Positions 1-13,100 of a stretch of 64,000 nt of DNA are shown one piece after another. Origin of the DNA: Streptomyces sp. 135. GTDB taxonomy: Bacteria > Actinomycetota > Actinomycetes > Streptomycetales > Streptomycetaceae. The stretch spans positions 7,743,415 to 7,807,414 of the forward strand of contig NZ_CP075691.1 of the NCBI RefSeq assembly GCF_020026305.1. The letters run 5' to 3'. The notes below the pieces were generated by a model, which was not told where the DNA came from, searched no databases, and saw only the letters and a program-made list of their open reading frames with translations. The position numbers and the translations under genes were made by a program. Position 1 is the stretch's first letter; every line of letters begins with the position of its first letter.

Positions 1-2
1 AA

Positions 3-1136
3 GGGCTGGCCGAACTACTCAAAAGCCCTGGAGACTTCGGTCTGGTCAAGGCAGTCCCCGCCCACCTGCCCCTCCTGACGGAGATGCTCGACGACGCTCA
101 GATCGCCTCTTCGGCTCGTACGTGGGTGGTCGGTGGTGAGGCCCTGCCGGGCGGTGTGGTTCGGGACTGGTTGTCGCGGGCTCCGGGGTCGGTGGTCGTG
201 AATGAGTACGGGCCGACCGAGACGGTGGTCGGGTGCTGTGTCTTTGAGATTTCGGCCGGTCAGGTGGTGGGGGAGTCGGTGCCGATCGGGCGGCCGATCG
301 CCAACACGCGTCTGTATGTGCTGGATGAGTTCCTGCAGCCGGTCGCTCCGGGTGTTGCGGGTGAGTTGTATGTCGCGGGTGTTCAGCTGGCGCGTGGTTA
401 TGTGAGGCGTCCTGGCCTGACGGCCGAGCGTTTCGCGGCGAACCCGTTCGAGCCGGGCGGGCGGATGTATCGCACGGGGGATGTGGCCCGCTGGACCACC
501 GACGGGATTCTCGAATACCTGGGCCGTGCGGATGAGCAGGTCAAGGTCCGTGGCTACCGGATCGAACCCGGCGAGGTCCAAGCCGTCGTGGCGGCGCACC
601 CGCAGGTCGCCCAGGTGGCCGTGGTGGCCCGTGAGGACGTCCCGGGGGACACCCGCCTCGTCGCCTACATCGTCCCCACCGACCTCGACGACACCGAGCC
701 TGAACTGCCTACTCAGATAATGCAGTTCGCGGCGACGCGACTGCCGGAGCACATGGTTCCGTCGGCGGTCGTCGTCCTCGATACGCTCCCGCTGACCGCC
801 AACGGCAAGCTCGACCGCAAGGCCCTGCCGGCCCCCGAGCAGACCCACAGCAAGGGGCGTGGCCCGACCAACCGCCAGGAGGAGATCCTCTGCGCGGCCT
901 TCGCCGAACTCCTGGGTCTGCCCGAAGTCGGCGTGGACGACGACTTCTTCGCACTCGGCGGCCACTCGCTGCTCGCCGTCCGCCTGACCAGCCGGATCCG
1001 GGCCGAACTCGGTGTCGAGGTCCCGCTTCGGGTGCTCCTTGCTGCCTCGACCGTGGCAGCACTCGCACGACAACTTGCCCACCAGAAGACAGCAAGGCCG
1101 GCGTTGCGGCCGATGCGTAACCAGGAGGAGTCCTGA
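3..1136 (+). CDS. Non-ribosomal peptide synthetase, 3' end only (A-T)
   Basis: The reading frame is open from base 3, so the gene begins left of the window. What remains is the second half of an adenylation domain followed by a thiolation domain. Visible are core A5 (NEYGPTET), A6 (GELYVAGVQLARGY), A7 (YRTGD), A8 (VKVRGYRIEPGE), A10 (NGKLDRKALP) and the T motif LGGHSLLAVRL. The specificity pocket is partly visible: K278, V299, G301, E322, V330, G331, K517 by GrsA numbering. This fits the Asn code DLTKLGEVGK best (inference, since D235-T239 lie outside). The protein ends about 30 residues after the T domain with no TE, so the chain passes on. Its stop overlaps the start of the next NRPS by one base (TGATG), implying translational coupling and colinear transfer. 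Confidence 0.95.
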   Translation, partial: GLAELLKSPGDFGLVKAVPAHLPLLTEMLDDAQIASSARTWVVGGEALPGGVVRDWLSRAPGSVVVNEYGPTETVVGCCVFEISAGQVVGESVPIGRPIANTRLYVLDEFLQPVAPGVAGELYVAGVQLARGYVRRPGLTAERFAANPFEPGGRMYRTGDVARWTTDGILEYLGRADEQVKVRGYRIEPGEVQAVVAAHPQVAQVAVVAREDVPGDTRLVAYIVPTDLDDTEPELPTQIMQFAATRLPEHMVPSAVVVLDTLPLTANGKLDRKALPAPEQTHSKGRGPTNRQEEILCAAFAELLGLPEVGVDDDFFALGGHSLLAVRLTSRIRAELGVEVPLRVLLAASTVAALARQLAHQKTARPALRPMRNQEES

Positions 1137-4100
1137 TGATTCCGTTGTCATTCGCGCAGCGCCGGTTGTGGTTCCTCAGCCAGTCCGAGGGCCCGAGCTC
1201 CACTTACAACATCCCGGTCGTACTGCGTCTTTCAAGCGAGACGGATGGTGCCGCGCTCGACGCTGCCCTGCGCGACGTGATCGGCCGCCACGAGGTGCTG
1301 CGCACGATCTACCCGGTCGCGGACGGCGAGCCGTACCAGTGCATCCTGCCGACGGCCGGCCTTCAGTGGACGTTGGCAGCGGCCGAGGTCGCCCCGGCCG
1401 ACCTCGACGGCGCGATCGCGGACGTCCTCGGACACGCCTTCGACCTCTCGACCGAGATACCGATCCGCGCGTCGCTGTTCTCCACGGGCGGCGACGAGCA
1501 GGTGCTCGTCCTGGTGACGCATCACATCGCGAGCGACGGCTGGTCGAAGCGTCCGCTGGCCCGCGACCTTTCGACGGCCTACGCGGCACGCAGCGAGGGC
1601 AAGGCCCCCGAATGGGAGCCACTGCCCGTCCAGTACGCCGACTACACGCTCTGGCAGCGCCAGATGCTCGGTGACGAGTCGGACCCCGAGAGCGTGATGT
1701 GCACGCAGATGGCCTACTGGCGGGAGGTGCTGGCCGATGTTCCGGAGGAGCTGGAGCTTCCCGCGGACCGGCCTCGGCCTGCCGTTGCCTCCCACCGCGG
1801 GCACAAGGTGGCGCTGGCCGTGTCCGCCGACGTGCACACGCGTCTCGCCGAGTTGGCCAAGGCCGAGGGCGTGACCCCTTTCATGGTCCTCCAGGCCGCC
1901 CTCGCGGCGGTGCTCTCGCGTCTCGGCGCGGGAACCGACATCCCCATCGGCACGACCGTCGCCGGACGTACGGACGTCGCTCTCGACGACCTCGTCGGCT
2001 TCTTCATCAACTCCCTCGTCCTGCGTACGGACGTGTCGGGTGACCCGACCTTCACCGAGCTGCTCTCGCGCGTGAGGCAGGCCGACTGGGCGGCGTTCGA
2101 GCACCAGGAGGTGCCGTTCGAGAAGCTCGTGGAGGAGCTGGCGCCGGCGCGTTCGCTGGCGCGGCATCCGCTGTTCCAGGTCATGCTGAAGGTGCAGAAC
2201 ACCGGCGAGGCCGTCCTCGACCTGCCCGGCACCAGCGACCGGAACACCTCGGCGCCGACAGCCAGGAGGACCGTCACGCCCAACGGTCCGGCGACCAGCG
2301 AGTCCGCGGCCAAGTTCGACCTGGACGCGTCGGTGTCGGAGGTCTTCGACGAGGCCGGCGCTCCGGCGGGCCTGCGCGGTTCGGTCGTCGCTTCCGCGGA
2401 CCTCTTCGACGTCGAGACGGCCGAGCGCATCGTGGCCCGCTGGGAGCGGGCGATCGAGCTGCTGGTCCTGGACCCGCAGTCCCGGCTGAGCGCGGTCGAG
2501 GTTCTGGACGAGGGGGAGCGGCGGCTCCTGGCGGAGTGGAACGAGACCGCTGTCCCGGTGGTGGCGGGTTCGCTGCCGGAGCTGTTCGCGGTGCAGGTGG
2601 CTCGTCGGCCGGATGCGGTCGCCGTGGTCGCGGGTGAGGTGTCGCTCTCGTATGCGGAGCTGGACGCGCGGGCGAACCGTCTGGCCCGTCATCTTCAGGC
2701 GCAGGGTGTGGGTCCTGAGTCGTTGGTGGGGGTGTGTCTGGAGCGGGGGGCGGATCTGGTCGTCGCGTTGCTTGCGGTGCTCAAGTCCGGTGGCGCGTAT
2801 GTGCCGGTGGACCCGGAGTACCCGCTGGAGCGGATCGCGTACATGATCGGCGACGCCGAGCCCGCGGTGGTGCTCGCCTCTGCCGGGACGGCTGATGTGC
2901 TCCCCGTGGCGGACGTGGCCGTGGTCCTGCTGGATGACGTGGAGACGGTTTCGGCGTTGGCGGTGTTGGACGGTGGTCCGCTGGGTGTGGTGGTGCGGTC
3001 TGAGTCTCCGGCGTATGTGATTTATACGTCGGGTTCGACGGGTCGGCCGAAGGGTGTGGTGGTCACTCATCGGGGTGCGGTGAGCTTGTGTGAGGGTCAT
3101 GGCCGGTGGGTGTTCGCGGCGGATGGTGAGGTGTTGCGGGTCGCGTTGACGACCTCGGTGTCGTTCGACGCGTCGTGGAATCAGCTGGCGGCTGTGTTCA
3201 CGGGTCATGAGCTGCATGTGGTGGACGGGGAGACGTGGCTGGACGCGGGGCGTCTGGTGGCGTGGATGCGTGCGTCGCGGATCGATTTCGCGGAGGTCAC
3301 TCCTTCTTATCTTCAGATTCTGGTGGAGGAGGGTCTGTTCGGGGGTTCTGGGGGTCCGTCGCGTATTGGTGTGGGTGGTGAGGCGGTCCCGGCCGGTCTG
3401 TGGGAGCGGCTGCGGTCGTTGGAGGGTGTGGAGGGTTTCAACTTCTACGGTCCGACCGAGGCGACTGTTGACACCGCGATCGCCCGGCTTTCCTCGTCGT
3501 CTGATGTCGTGGTGGGCCGGCCTGTGCCCAACGCACGTGTCTATGTGCTGGACGAGGCGTTGCGGCCTGTGCCGGTTGGTGTGGCGGGTGAGTTGTATGT
3601 GTCGGGTGCGGGTGTGGCGCGTGGGTATGTCAACCGTCCGGCGCTGACCGCTGAGCGGTTCGTCGCCTCGCCGTTCTCCGCCTGTGGTGAGCGGATGTAC
3701 CGCTCGGGTGACCGGGTGAAGTGGACGGCGGACGGCCAGCTGGTCTTTCTGGGCCGTGCGGATGATCAGGTGAAGGTGCGTGGGTTCCGTGTCGAGCTGG
3801 GTGAGGTCCAGGCGGCGGTGGCCGCGCATCCGCAGGTCGCGCAGGCCGCCGTGGTCGTGCGGGAGGACATTCCTGGTGACCGTCGTCTTGTCGCGTATGT
3901 GGTCACTACCGGTGAACTGGCCTGTCCGGTTGCCGGGTTCGTGGCCGGGAGTCTGCCTGAGTACATGGTGCCGTCGGCTGTCGTTGTCCTTGATGCTCTG
4001 CCGTTGACTGCCAACGGCAAGCTGGACCGCAAGGCGTTGCCCGTCCCCGGGTTCGAGGCGGCGGCGGGGGTGCGGGGTCCGTCCAACGCACGTGAGGAGA

Positions 4101-7100
4101 TCGTGTGTGCGGCCTTCGCCGAGGTTTTGGGGGTGGAGAGCGTTGGTGTGGATGATGATTTCTTCGAGCTGGGGGGGCAGTCGCTTCTTGCCATCCGGCT
4201 TGTCGCTCTTCTTCACAAGCGCGGGGTTTCTGTCTCCGTGCGGACGTTTTTCCAGGCGCCGACGCCGGCTGGTCTCGCGGCTTCGGTGGACGCTGTCCGG
4301 GTCGAGGTGCCGGCGAATCTGATTCCGGTGGGTGCCACGGCCATCACGCCGGAGATGCTGCCTCTGGTCGATCTGACCGGTGATGAGATCGCGACCGTCG
4401 TCGCCACTGTCGACGGTGGCGCGTCCAATGTCGCGGACGTCTACCCGTTGGCCCCTCTTCAGGAAGGCCTGCTCTTCCACCACCTCCTCGCCGACGGCGG
4501 CGACGACGCGTACGTCATGCCGACTGTGCTCGAGTTCGACGCCCGCGACCGCCTGGACGCCTTCACGGACGCGCTCCAGCAGGTCGTTGATCGCCACGAC
4601 ATCTACCGCACGTCCATCGTGTGGGAGGGCCTGCGCGAGCCGGTCCAAGTGGTGTGGCGCGACGTCACCCTGCCCGTCACCGACGTCACCCTCGACCCCG
4701 AGGGCGGCGACCCGGTGGAGCAGCTCCTCGCGGCCGGCGGCCTGCGCATGGACCTTGGCGAGGCCCCGCTGATCCGGCTGCACGCCGCGCGGGTCCCCGG
4801 CACCGGCCGCTGGCTGGCCCTGCTTCGGGCACACCACGTGGTGCGCGACCACACCGCCCTGGAGATCGTTTTCAACGAAGTGCAGGCGATCCTCGCGGGC
4901 CGTGGACGGGAGCTTACGCAGCCGCTGCCGTTCCGCACCTTCGTCGCCCAGACGCGCGGCGCCGTCGAACGCTCCGAGCACGAGCGCTACTTCGCCGACC
5001 TGCTCGGCGACGTCACCGAGCCCACCGCGCCGTTCGGGGTCGCGGACGTGCGCGGCGACGGCGCCGGAGCCGTACGCGAAGTGGTTCCGTTCGACACGGA
5101 GTTGACCGTACGGCTCCGGGAGGTCTCCCGGCGTCTGGGCGCCAGCCCGGCGACAGTCATGCACGTCGCGTGGTCCCGGGTCCTCGCGGCGGTCAGCGGG
5201 CGTGAGGACGTGGTCTTCGGCACCATTCTCTTCGGCCGCATGAACGCGGGCGAGGGCGCCGACCAGGTCCCCGGCCCGTACATGAACACCCTGCCCGTCC
5301 GCGTTCGCACGGACTCCTCCGGGGTCCGCGCCGCCGTGTCCGAGATGCGCGGTCAGCTGGCGCAGCTCCTGGAACACGAGCACGCCCCGCTCGTGGTGGC
5401 CCAGCGTGCCAGCGGCGTCGTCGGTGACACCCCGCTGTTCACCGCCCTGTTCAACTTCCGACACAACCCGGGCCGCAGTGCCGAGGAGCGCGCGGACACG
5501 CGGCGCCACGAGGGTATGGACGGGATGCGGGCCGTCTTCACCCGGGAGCGCACCAACTTCCCACTGATGGTCTCGGTCAACGACAATGGTGACCTGTTCA
5601 CGTTGGCCGTGGACGCGGTGGCGCCGATCGACCCGCGCATGGTGGGCGAGTTCGTGCGCACGGCGGCGCTGAACCTGGTCTCCGCGCTCGAATCGGCCCT
5701 GGACGGCGACCATGACGATGACGTGCCGCTCAGCTCGGTCCAGGTCCTGGACGAGGCGGGGCTGCGCCAGGTGTTGACCGAGTGGAACGACTCGGCAGCC
5801 GCGCTTCCGGGCGACGCCACGGTGGCGGGGCTGTTCGAGGCGCAGGCTGCCCGCACTCCGGATGCGGTGGCTGTGGGTTCCGGGGGCGTTGAGATTTCCT
5901 ATGCCGAACTGGACCGCCGATCCAGTCAGTTGGCTCGCTATTTGGTCGCTCAGGGTGTGGGCCCGGAGTCGTTGGTGGGTGTGTGTCTGGAGCGTGGTGT
6001 CGATGTGGTGGTGGCGCTGCTGGCGGTGCTGAAGTCGGGTGGTGCCTATTTGCCGATCGATGCGGGGTATCCGGCTGAGCGGGTCGGTTACATGCTTGCG
6101 GATGCCGGGCCGGTGGTGGTTCTCGCTTCGACGGACACGGTTGGGGCGGTGCCGTCGTCGGATGCCAAGGTAGTGGTCCTGGATGACCTGGATCTGGCCG
6201 GTTTTGAGAGCGGTCCGTTGGGTGTGGGGGTTCGGCCGGAGCATCCGGCGTATGTGATTTATACGTCGGGTTCGACGGGGCGTCCGAAGGGTGTGGTGGT
6301 CGAGCACCGGTCGGTGGCGGCGCTGCTGGGCTGGGCCGCTGCGGAGTTCGGCGGTGCGGACTTCTCCCGTGTGCTGGTCTCCACCTCTTTCAACTTCGAT
6401 GTGTCGGTCTTCGAGTTGTTCGGCCCGTTGGTGTCGGGTGGCAGTGTCGAGGTCGTGGGTGATCTCCTGGCTCTGGCCGATGCGGACGCGTCCATCGGTG
6501 ATGTGAGTCTGGTGAGTGGTGTGCCGTCGGCGTTCGCGCAGATGGTGGCTTCGGGTGAGATTCAGGCTCGTCCCCGGATGGTGGTCCTGGCCGGTGAGGC
6601 TCTGACGGCGGATGCGGTGGCTGGTATTCGTACGGCGATTCCGGGGGCTCGGGTCGCGAACATTTACGGTCCGACCGAGGCCACGGTGTATTCCACGGCC
6701 TGGTTCGCGGACGCGCAGGTAGACGGAATCGTCCCGATCGGCCGTCCTATTTCCAACGCCCGCGTTTATGTCCTGGACGGGACTCTTTCTCCGGTGCCGG
6801 CGGGTGTTGCTGGTGAGTTGTATATCGCGGGTGCTGGTCTGGCCCGTGGTTATCTGGGCCGTCCGGAGCTGACGGGTGAGCGTTTCGTCGCCGACCCGTT
6901 CTCGACCGCTGGTGGTCGTTTGTATCGCACGGGTGATGTGGTGCGCTGGTCGCAGGACGGTCAGGTCGAATACCTCGGGCGTGCGGACGAGCAGGTGAAG
7001 GTCCGTGGTTTCCGGATCGAGCTGGGCGAGGTCCAGTCGGTGCTGGCCGGGCATCCCCTGGTGGCCCAGGCCGTCGTGGTCGCCCGTGAGGACATGCCGG

Positions 7101-10100
7101 GGGACAAGCGCCTGGTTGCCTACGTCGTCCCGGTCAACGGTGTGTCGGCTGGTGAACTGCCGTACCAGGTGCACGAGTTCGTGAGTGATCGGCTGCCGTC
7201 GTACATGGTCCCGTCGGCGGTCGTGGTCCTGGACGCGCTGCCGCTGAACGTGAACGGCAAGCTGGACCGCAAGGCCCTGCCCGCCCCCGAGTACGCGGCC
7301 GGTAGCGGCCGTGGCCCCTCCGACGCCCGCGAGGAGATCCTGTGCGCGGCCTTCGCCGAGGTGCTGGGTCTCGACGGGGTCGGCGTGGACGACGACTTCT
7401 TCCGGCTCGGTGGCCACTCCCTCCTCGCGATCCGCCTGGTCGCCCTCCTCCGTACGCGCGGTGTCTCCGTCTCGATCAGAGCGCTCTTCGACGCGCCGAC
7501 CCCGGCCGGTCTCGCCGCCTCGGCGGGCGCCGAACAGGTGATTGTCCCGGCGAACCTGATCCCGGCCGCCGCGACCTCCCTCACTCCCGAGATGCTGCCG
7601 CTTGTCGACCTCACGGCTGCCGAGACCGCGGCGGTCGTCGCCACCGTCGACGGTGGCGCGTCCAACATCGCGGACGTCTACCCGCTGGCCCCCCTCCAGG
7701 AAGGCCTGCTCTTCCACCACCTCCTCGCCGACGGTGGCGAGGACACGTACGTCATGCCGACGGTCGTCGAGTTCGACGCCCGCGAGCGGCTCGACGCCTT
7801 CACCCAGGCGCTCCAGAGCGTCGTCGACCGCCACGACATCTACCGCACGTCCATCGTGTGGGACGGCCTGCGCGAGCCGGTCCAGGTGGTGCGGCGGCAG
7901 GTGACACTGCCCGTCGAGTTCGTCACCCTGGACGCCGAGGGCGGCGACCCGGTGGAGCAGCTCCTCGAGGCCGGCGGCGGGTCGATGGACCTGGGCCGGG
8001 CCCCGCTGATCCGGGTCCACGCGGCCCGCGTCCCCGGCGGGGAAGAGTGGCTGGCGCTGGTGCGGATCCATCACATGGTGCAGGACCACACCGCCTTGGA
8101 GGTCATGCTCGCCGAGGTCAACGCGTTCCTCACCGGACGCGACGGCACCCTCGCGGAGCCGCTGCCCTTCCGGAACTTCGTCGCGCAGGCCCGCGCCGGA
8201 GTGACCACCGGTGAGCACGAGCGGTACTTCGCCGAGCTGCTCGGCGACGTCACCGAGCCCACGGCCCCCTTCGGAATCGTCGACGTCCACGGCGACGGCA
8301 CGGCCACGACCCGCGCACGAATCGTCTTCGCCGACGAGTTGCACACGCGCCTGCTCGACGTCTCCCGCCGCCTGGGCGCGAGCCCGGCGACCCTGCTGCA
8401 CCTGGCCTGGGCCCGGGTCCTGGCCGCGGTCAGCGGGCGCGAGGACGTCGTCTTCGGCACTGTCCTGTTCGGCCGCATGAACGCCGGCACGGGCTCCGAC
8501 CGGGTGCCGGGTCCCTTCCTCAACACGCTTCCCGTCCGCGTGCGGACCGACGCGCTCGGTGTCCTCACCGCCGTGTCGGCGATGCGCGGTCAGCTGGCAG
8601 AACTCCTGGAACACGAGCACGCGCCGCTGACGGTGGCGCAGCAGGCCAGCGGGGTGACGGGTGACGCGCCCCTGTTCACCGCGCTGTTCAACTACCGCCA
8701 CAACGGCGGCGGCGCTACGACCGAGGCGCCCCAGGTCCGAGACGAGCGGCTGGACGGGATCCGGAGGGTCTACTTCGAGGAGCGCACCAACTACCCGCTC
8801 ATGGTCTCTGTCGACGACAACAGCGACCGGATCTCGCTGGCCGTCCACGCAGTCGCGCCGATCGACCCCGAGACGGTGGGCATCTTCCTGCGCACGGCCG
8901 CGCAGAACTTGGTCACCGCCCTCGAATCCGCCCTGGCGGACGGCTTGGACGTGCCGCTGAGCACGGTTCAGGTCTTGGACGAGACCGAGCGTCGGCGGGT
9001 GTTGACCGAGTGGAACGACTCGGCGGCCGCGCTTCCGGCCGATGCCACGGTGGCGGGGCTGTTCGAGGCGCAGGTGGCCCGCACTCCGGATGCGGTGGCT
9101 GTGGGTTCCGGGGGCGTTGAGATCTCCTATGCCGAACTGGACCGCCGATCCAGTCAGTTGGCTCGCTATTTGGTTGCTCAGGGTGTGGGTGCGGAGTCGT
9201 TGGTGGGTGTGTGTTTGGAGCGTGGTGTCGATGTGGTGGTGGCGCTGCTGGCGGTGCTGAAAGCCGGGGGCGCGTATCTGCCGATCGATGCGGGGTATCC
9301 GGCTGAGCGGGTCGGTTACATGCTTGGTGACGCGGGGCCGGTGGTGGTTCTCGCTTCGACGGACACGGTTGGGGCGGTGCCGTCGTCGGATGCGGCGGTC
9401 GTGGTCCTGGATGACCTGGATCTGGCCGGTTTTGAGAGCGGTCCGTTGGGTGTGGGGGTTCGGCCGGAGCATCCGGCGTATGTGATTTATACGTCGGGTT
9501 CGACGGGGCGTCCGAAGGGTGTGGTGGTCGAGCACCGGTCGGTGGCGGCGCTGCTGGGCTGGGCTGCCGCGGAGTTCGGCGGTGAGAATTTCCGGCGGGT
9601 TCTGGCGTCGACGTCCTTCAACTTCGATGTGTCGGTCTTCGAGTTGTTCGGCCCGTTGGTGTCGGGTGGCAGTGTCGAGGTCGTGGGTGATCTCCTGGCT
9701 CTGGCCGATGCGGACGCGTCCATCGGTGATGTGAGTCTGGTGAGTGGTGTGCCGTCGGCGTTCGCGCAAGTGGTGGCTTCGGGTGAGATTCAGGCTCGTC
9801 CCCGGATGGTGGTCCTGGCCGGTGAGGCTCTGACGGCGGATGCGGTGGCTGGTATTCGTACGGCGATTCCGGGTGCGCGGGTCGCGAACATTTACGGTCC
9901 GACCGAGGCCACGGTGTATTCCACGGCCTGGTTCGCGGACGCGCAGGTAGACGGAATCGTCCCGATCGGCCGCCCTATTTCCAACGCCCGTGTCTATGTC
10001 CTGGACGGGACTCTTTCTCCGGTGCCGGCGGGTGTTGCTGGTGAGTTGTATATCGCGGGTGCTGGTCTGGCCCGTGGTTATCTGGGTCGTCCGGAGCTGA

Positions 10101-13100
10101 CGGGTGAGCGTTTCGTCGCCGACCCGTTCTCGACCGCTGGTGGTCGTTTGTATCGCACGGGTGATGTGGTGCGCTGGTCGCAGGACGGTCAGGTCGAATA
10201 CCTGGGCCGTGTGGACGAGCAGGTGAAGGTCCGTGGTTTCCGGATCGAGCTGGGCGAGGTCCAGTCGGCGGTCGCAGCGCACCCGGAGGTCACGCAGGCG
10301 GTTGTCATCGCCCGTGAGGATGTGCCGGGGGACAAGCGCCTGGTCGCCTACGTCGTCCCGGTCGACGGTGCACCGGATGGTGAACTGCCGTACGAGGTGC
10401 ACGAGTTCGTGAGTGATCGGCTGCCGTCGTACATGGTCCCGTCGGCGGTCGTGGTCCTGGACGCGCTGCCGCTGAACGTGAACGGCAAGCTGGACCGCAA
10501 CGCCTTGCCCGCTCCGGAGTACGCGACCGGAACCAGTGCGCGGGGTCCTGTCACGCTCCAGGAGGAACTGCTGTGCGGGGTCTTCGCGCAGGTCCTTGGC
10601 CTGGACAGCATCGGCGTGGATGACGACTTCTTCGCGCTGGGCGGTCACTCCCTCCTCGCGGTGCGTCTGATCAGCCGGGTCCGTACCGTCCTGGGCGTCG
10701 AGGTCCCGCTGCGGGCCCTGTTCGAAACTCCCACGGTCGCCGGTCTCGCCGCCGGCCTGGCCGGCGCCGGTCAGGCCCGGCTCGCCCTGACGGCCGGCGA
10801 ACGCCCGGAACGCATCCCCCTCTCCTTCGCCCAACAACGCCTCTGGTTCATCAGCCAGTTGGAAGGCGCCAACGCCACCTACAACAGCCCGATCGCCCTG
10901 CGGCTGTCCGGGGAGGTCGACAGGGAGGCTCTCAATGCGGCCCTGCGAGACGTCATCGGGCGGCATGAGGTCCTGCGGACCGTTTTCGGGGTCGCGGACG
11001 GCGAGCCGTACCAGAGCGTCCGCGAACTCGACGAGCTCGACTGGGAACTGAACTTCGCCCTGGTCGACGCGGCCGAGCTGGAGGAAGCGGTCACCGGGGC
11101 CGCGCGGTACGCCTTTGACCTCTCCGTCGAGGTGCCGATCCGGGCCACCCTTTTCGAGACCCCCGAGGGCGAGCGTGTCCTTGTCGTCCTCGTCCACCAC
11201 ATCGCCAGTGACGGCTGGTCGCGGGCGCCCCTGGCCCGGGACTTCTCCGCGGCCTACGCGGCTCGTGTCGAGGGCCGGGCTCCCGCGTGGGAGCCGCTGC
11301 CGGTCCAGTACGCCGACTACGCGCTCTGGCAGCGCGAGCTGCTCGGCGACGAGACCGACCCCCACAGCGTCATCGCCCAGCAACTCGCTTACTGGAAGCA
11401 GGCGTTGGAGGGGGCGCCGGAGGAGCTGGAACTGCCCATCGACCGGTCCCGCCCGGCCGTTGCCTCGCACCTGGGGCACAGCGTCGCGCTCGACGTTCCC
11501 GCCGAAGTGCACGCACGCCTCGCGGGGCTGGCGCGGGCCGAGGGCGTGACCATGTTCATGGTTCTCCAGGCCGCCCTGGCCATCCTGCTCTCGAAGCTGG
11601 GTGCGGGCACCGACGTCCCGATCGGCTCGGCGCATGCGGGCCGAGGCGACGAGGCGCTGGACGATCTGGTCGGCTGCTTCGTCAACACGCAGGTGCTGCG
11701 GGCGGACCTCTCGGGTGACCCGGCCTTCACCGAACTGCTCGCCAGGGTGCGGGAAGCGGGTCTGTCCGGCTTCGCCCACCAGGACGTGCCGTTCGAGCGG
11801 CTCGTCGAGGAGCTGGCCCCGACTCGCTCCATGGCTCGCCACCCGCTCTTCCAGGTCGTCCTGACGAAGCAGAACACCGTGAGCGCCGGTCTCGACGCGC
11901 TGGCGACGCCCGTCGTGTGGACCGGGGGCATGTCCACCGGCACCCGGGCGGCGAAGTTCGACCTCGACGTGATGGTCGGGGAGACGTACGACGCCGAGGG
12001 GGCCCCGGCGGGCCTGCGCGGCTCGGTCACGGTCGCCGCCGACCTGTTCGACCCGGAGTGGGCCGAGCGGATGGCCCGGTCCTGGGTGCGCGTGCTCGAC
12101 CTGCTCGGTGACAACCCGCAGACCCGCCTCAGCGGCGTCCCTGCGCTCGACGAGGTGGAGCGCCACCGGGTGCTGATCGGCTGGAACGACACGGCCACCC
12201 ACGATGAGGCGGCCGTCGTGCACGAACTGTTCGAACGGCAGGTGACCCGCGCCCCCGAGGCCACCGCGCTCATCAGCGAAGGCACGAAGACTTCCTACGG
12301 GGAGTTGGATGCGCGGGCGAACCGGATCGCGCATTACCTGATCGGCCAGGGAATCGGCCCCGAGACCGTGGTGGGTCTGTGCCTGCCGCGCGGCACCGAC
12401 ATGATCGCGGCGATCCTGGGTGTGTGGAAGGCGGGCGCGGCTTATCTGCCGATCGATCCTGTGCAGCCGACGGACCGGATCGCGTTCATGCTGCGTGACA
12501 GTCGTGCGGCGTTGGCGCTGACGACGGAGGAGATCCTGGACGAGCTGCCGGCGGGCCGTTCGCGTCTGGTGGCGATCGATGACACGTTTGTCGAGATGCA
12601 GCTTGCGGCGGCTTCAACGGAGCGGCCTGGCAGGGGTGTTGACGGGCGGTCGCTCGCGTATGTGATCTATACGTCGGGTTCGACCGGTCAGCCCAAGGGT
12701 GTGGCCGTGACGCACGGCGGAGTCGCGAACTATGTGGCCTCTGTTCCCGGACGGGTCGGTTTCGGTGGCCAGGGTGCGCGGTTCGCGCTGCTCCAGGCGC
12801 AGGCGACGGACCTGGGCAACACGGTGGTCTTCACCAGCCTCGCGTCCGGCGGTGAGCTGCACATCCTGGACGAGGGTGCCGTCACGGACCCTGCCGCGGT
12901 GTCCGCGTACCTGGCCGAGCACCGGATCGACCACTTCAAGGCTGTCCCTTCCCATCTGGCCGCGCTGTCCACGGCCGGTGGCGTGGAAGGCGTCCTGCCG
13001 AGGAAGTCCCTCGTGCTGGGTGGTGAGGCCGCCTCCCCGGCCTGGTTGCGGGAGCTGCTCGCCGCTGCCGGTGAGCGCGAGGTGCACAACCATTACGGGC

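Noticed and set aside
4442..8990. Stand-alone epimerisation domains in modules 2-3
   Set aside because: Each such domain sits in front of an A domain in the condensation position and starts YPLAPLQEG, so it is a C/E-type domain, not an extra E domain after a T domain.
1232..12334. 3,700-residue open frame on the minus strand
   Set aside because: It is the antisense of the NRPS, whose GC-rich codons suppress stops in other frames. It has no domains, and the plus-strand NRPS domains cover it completely.
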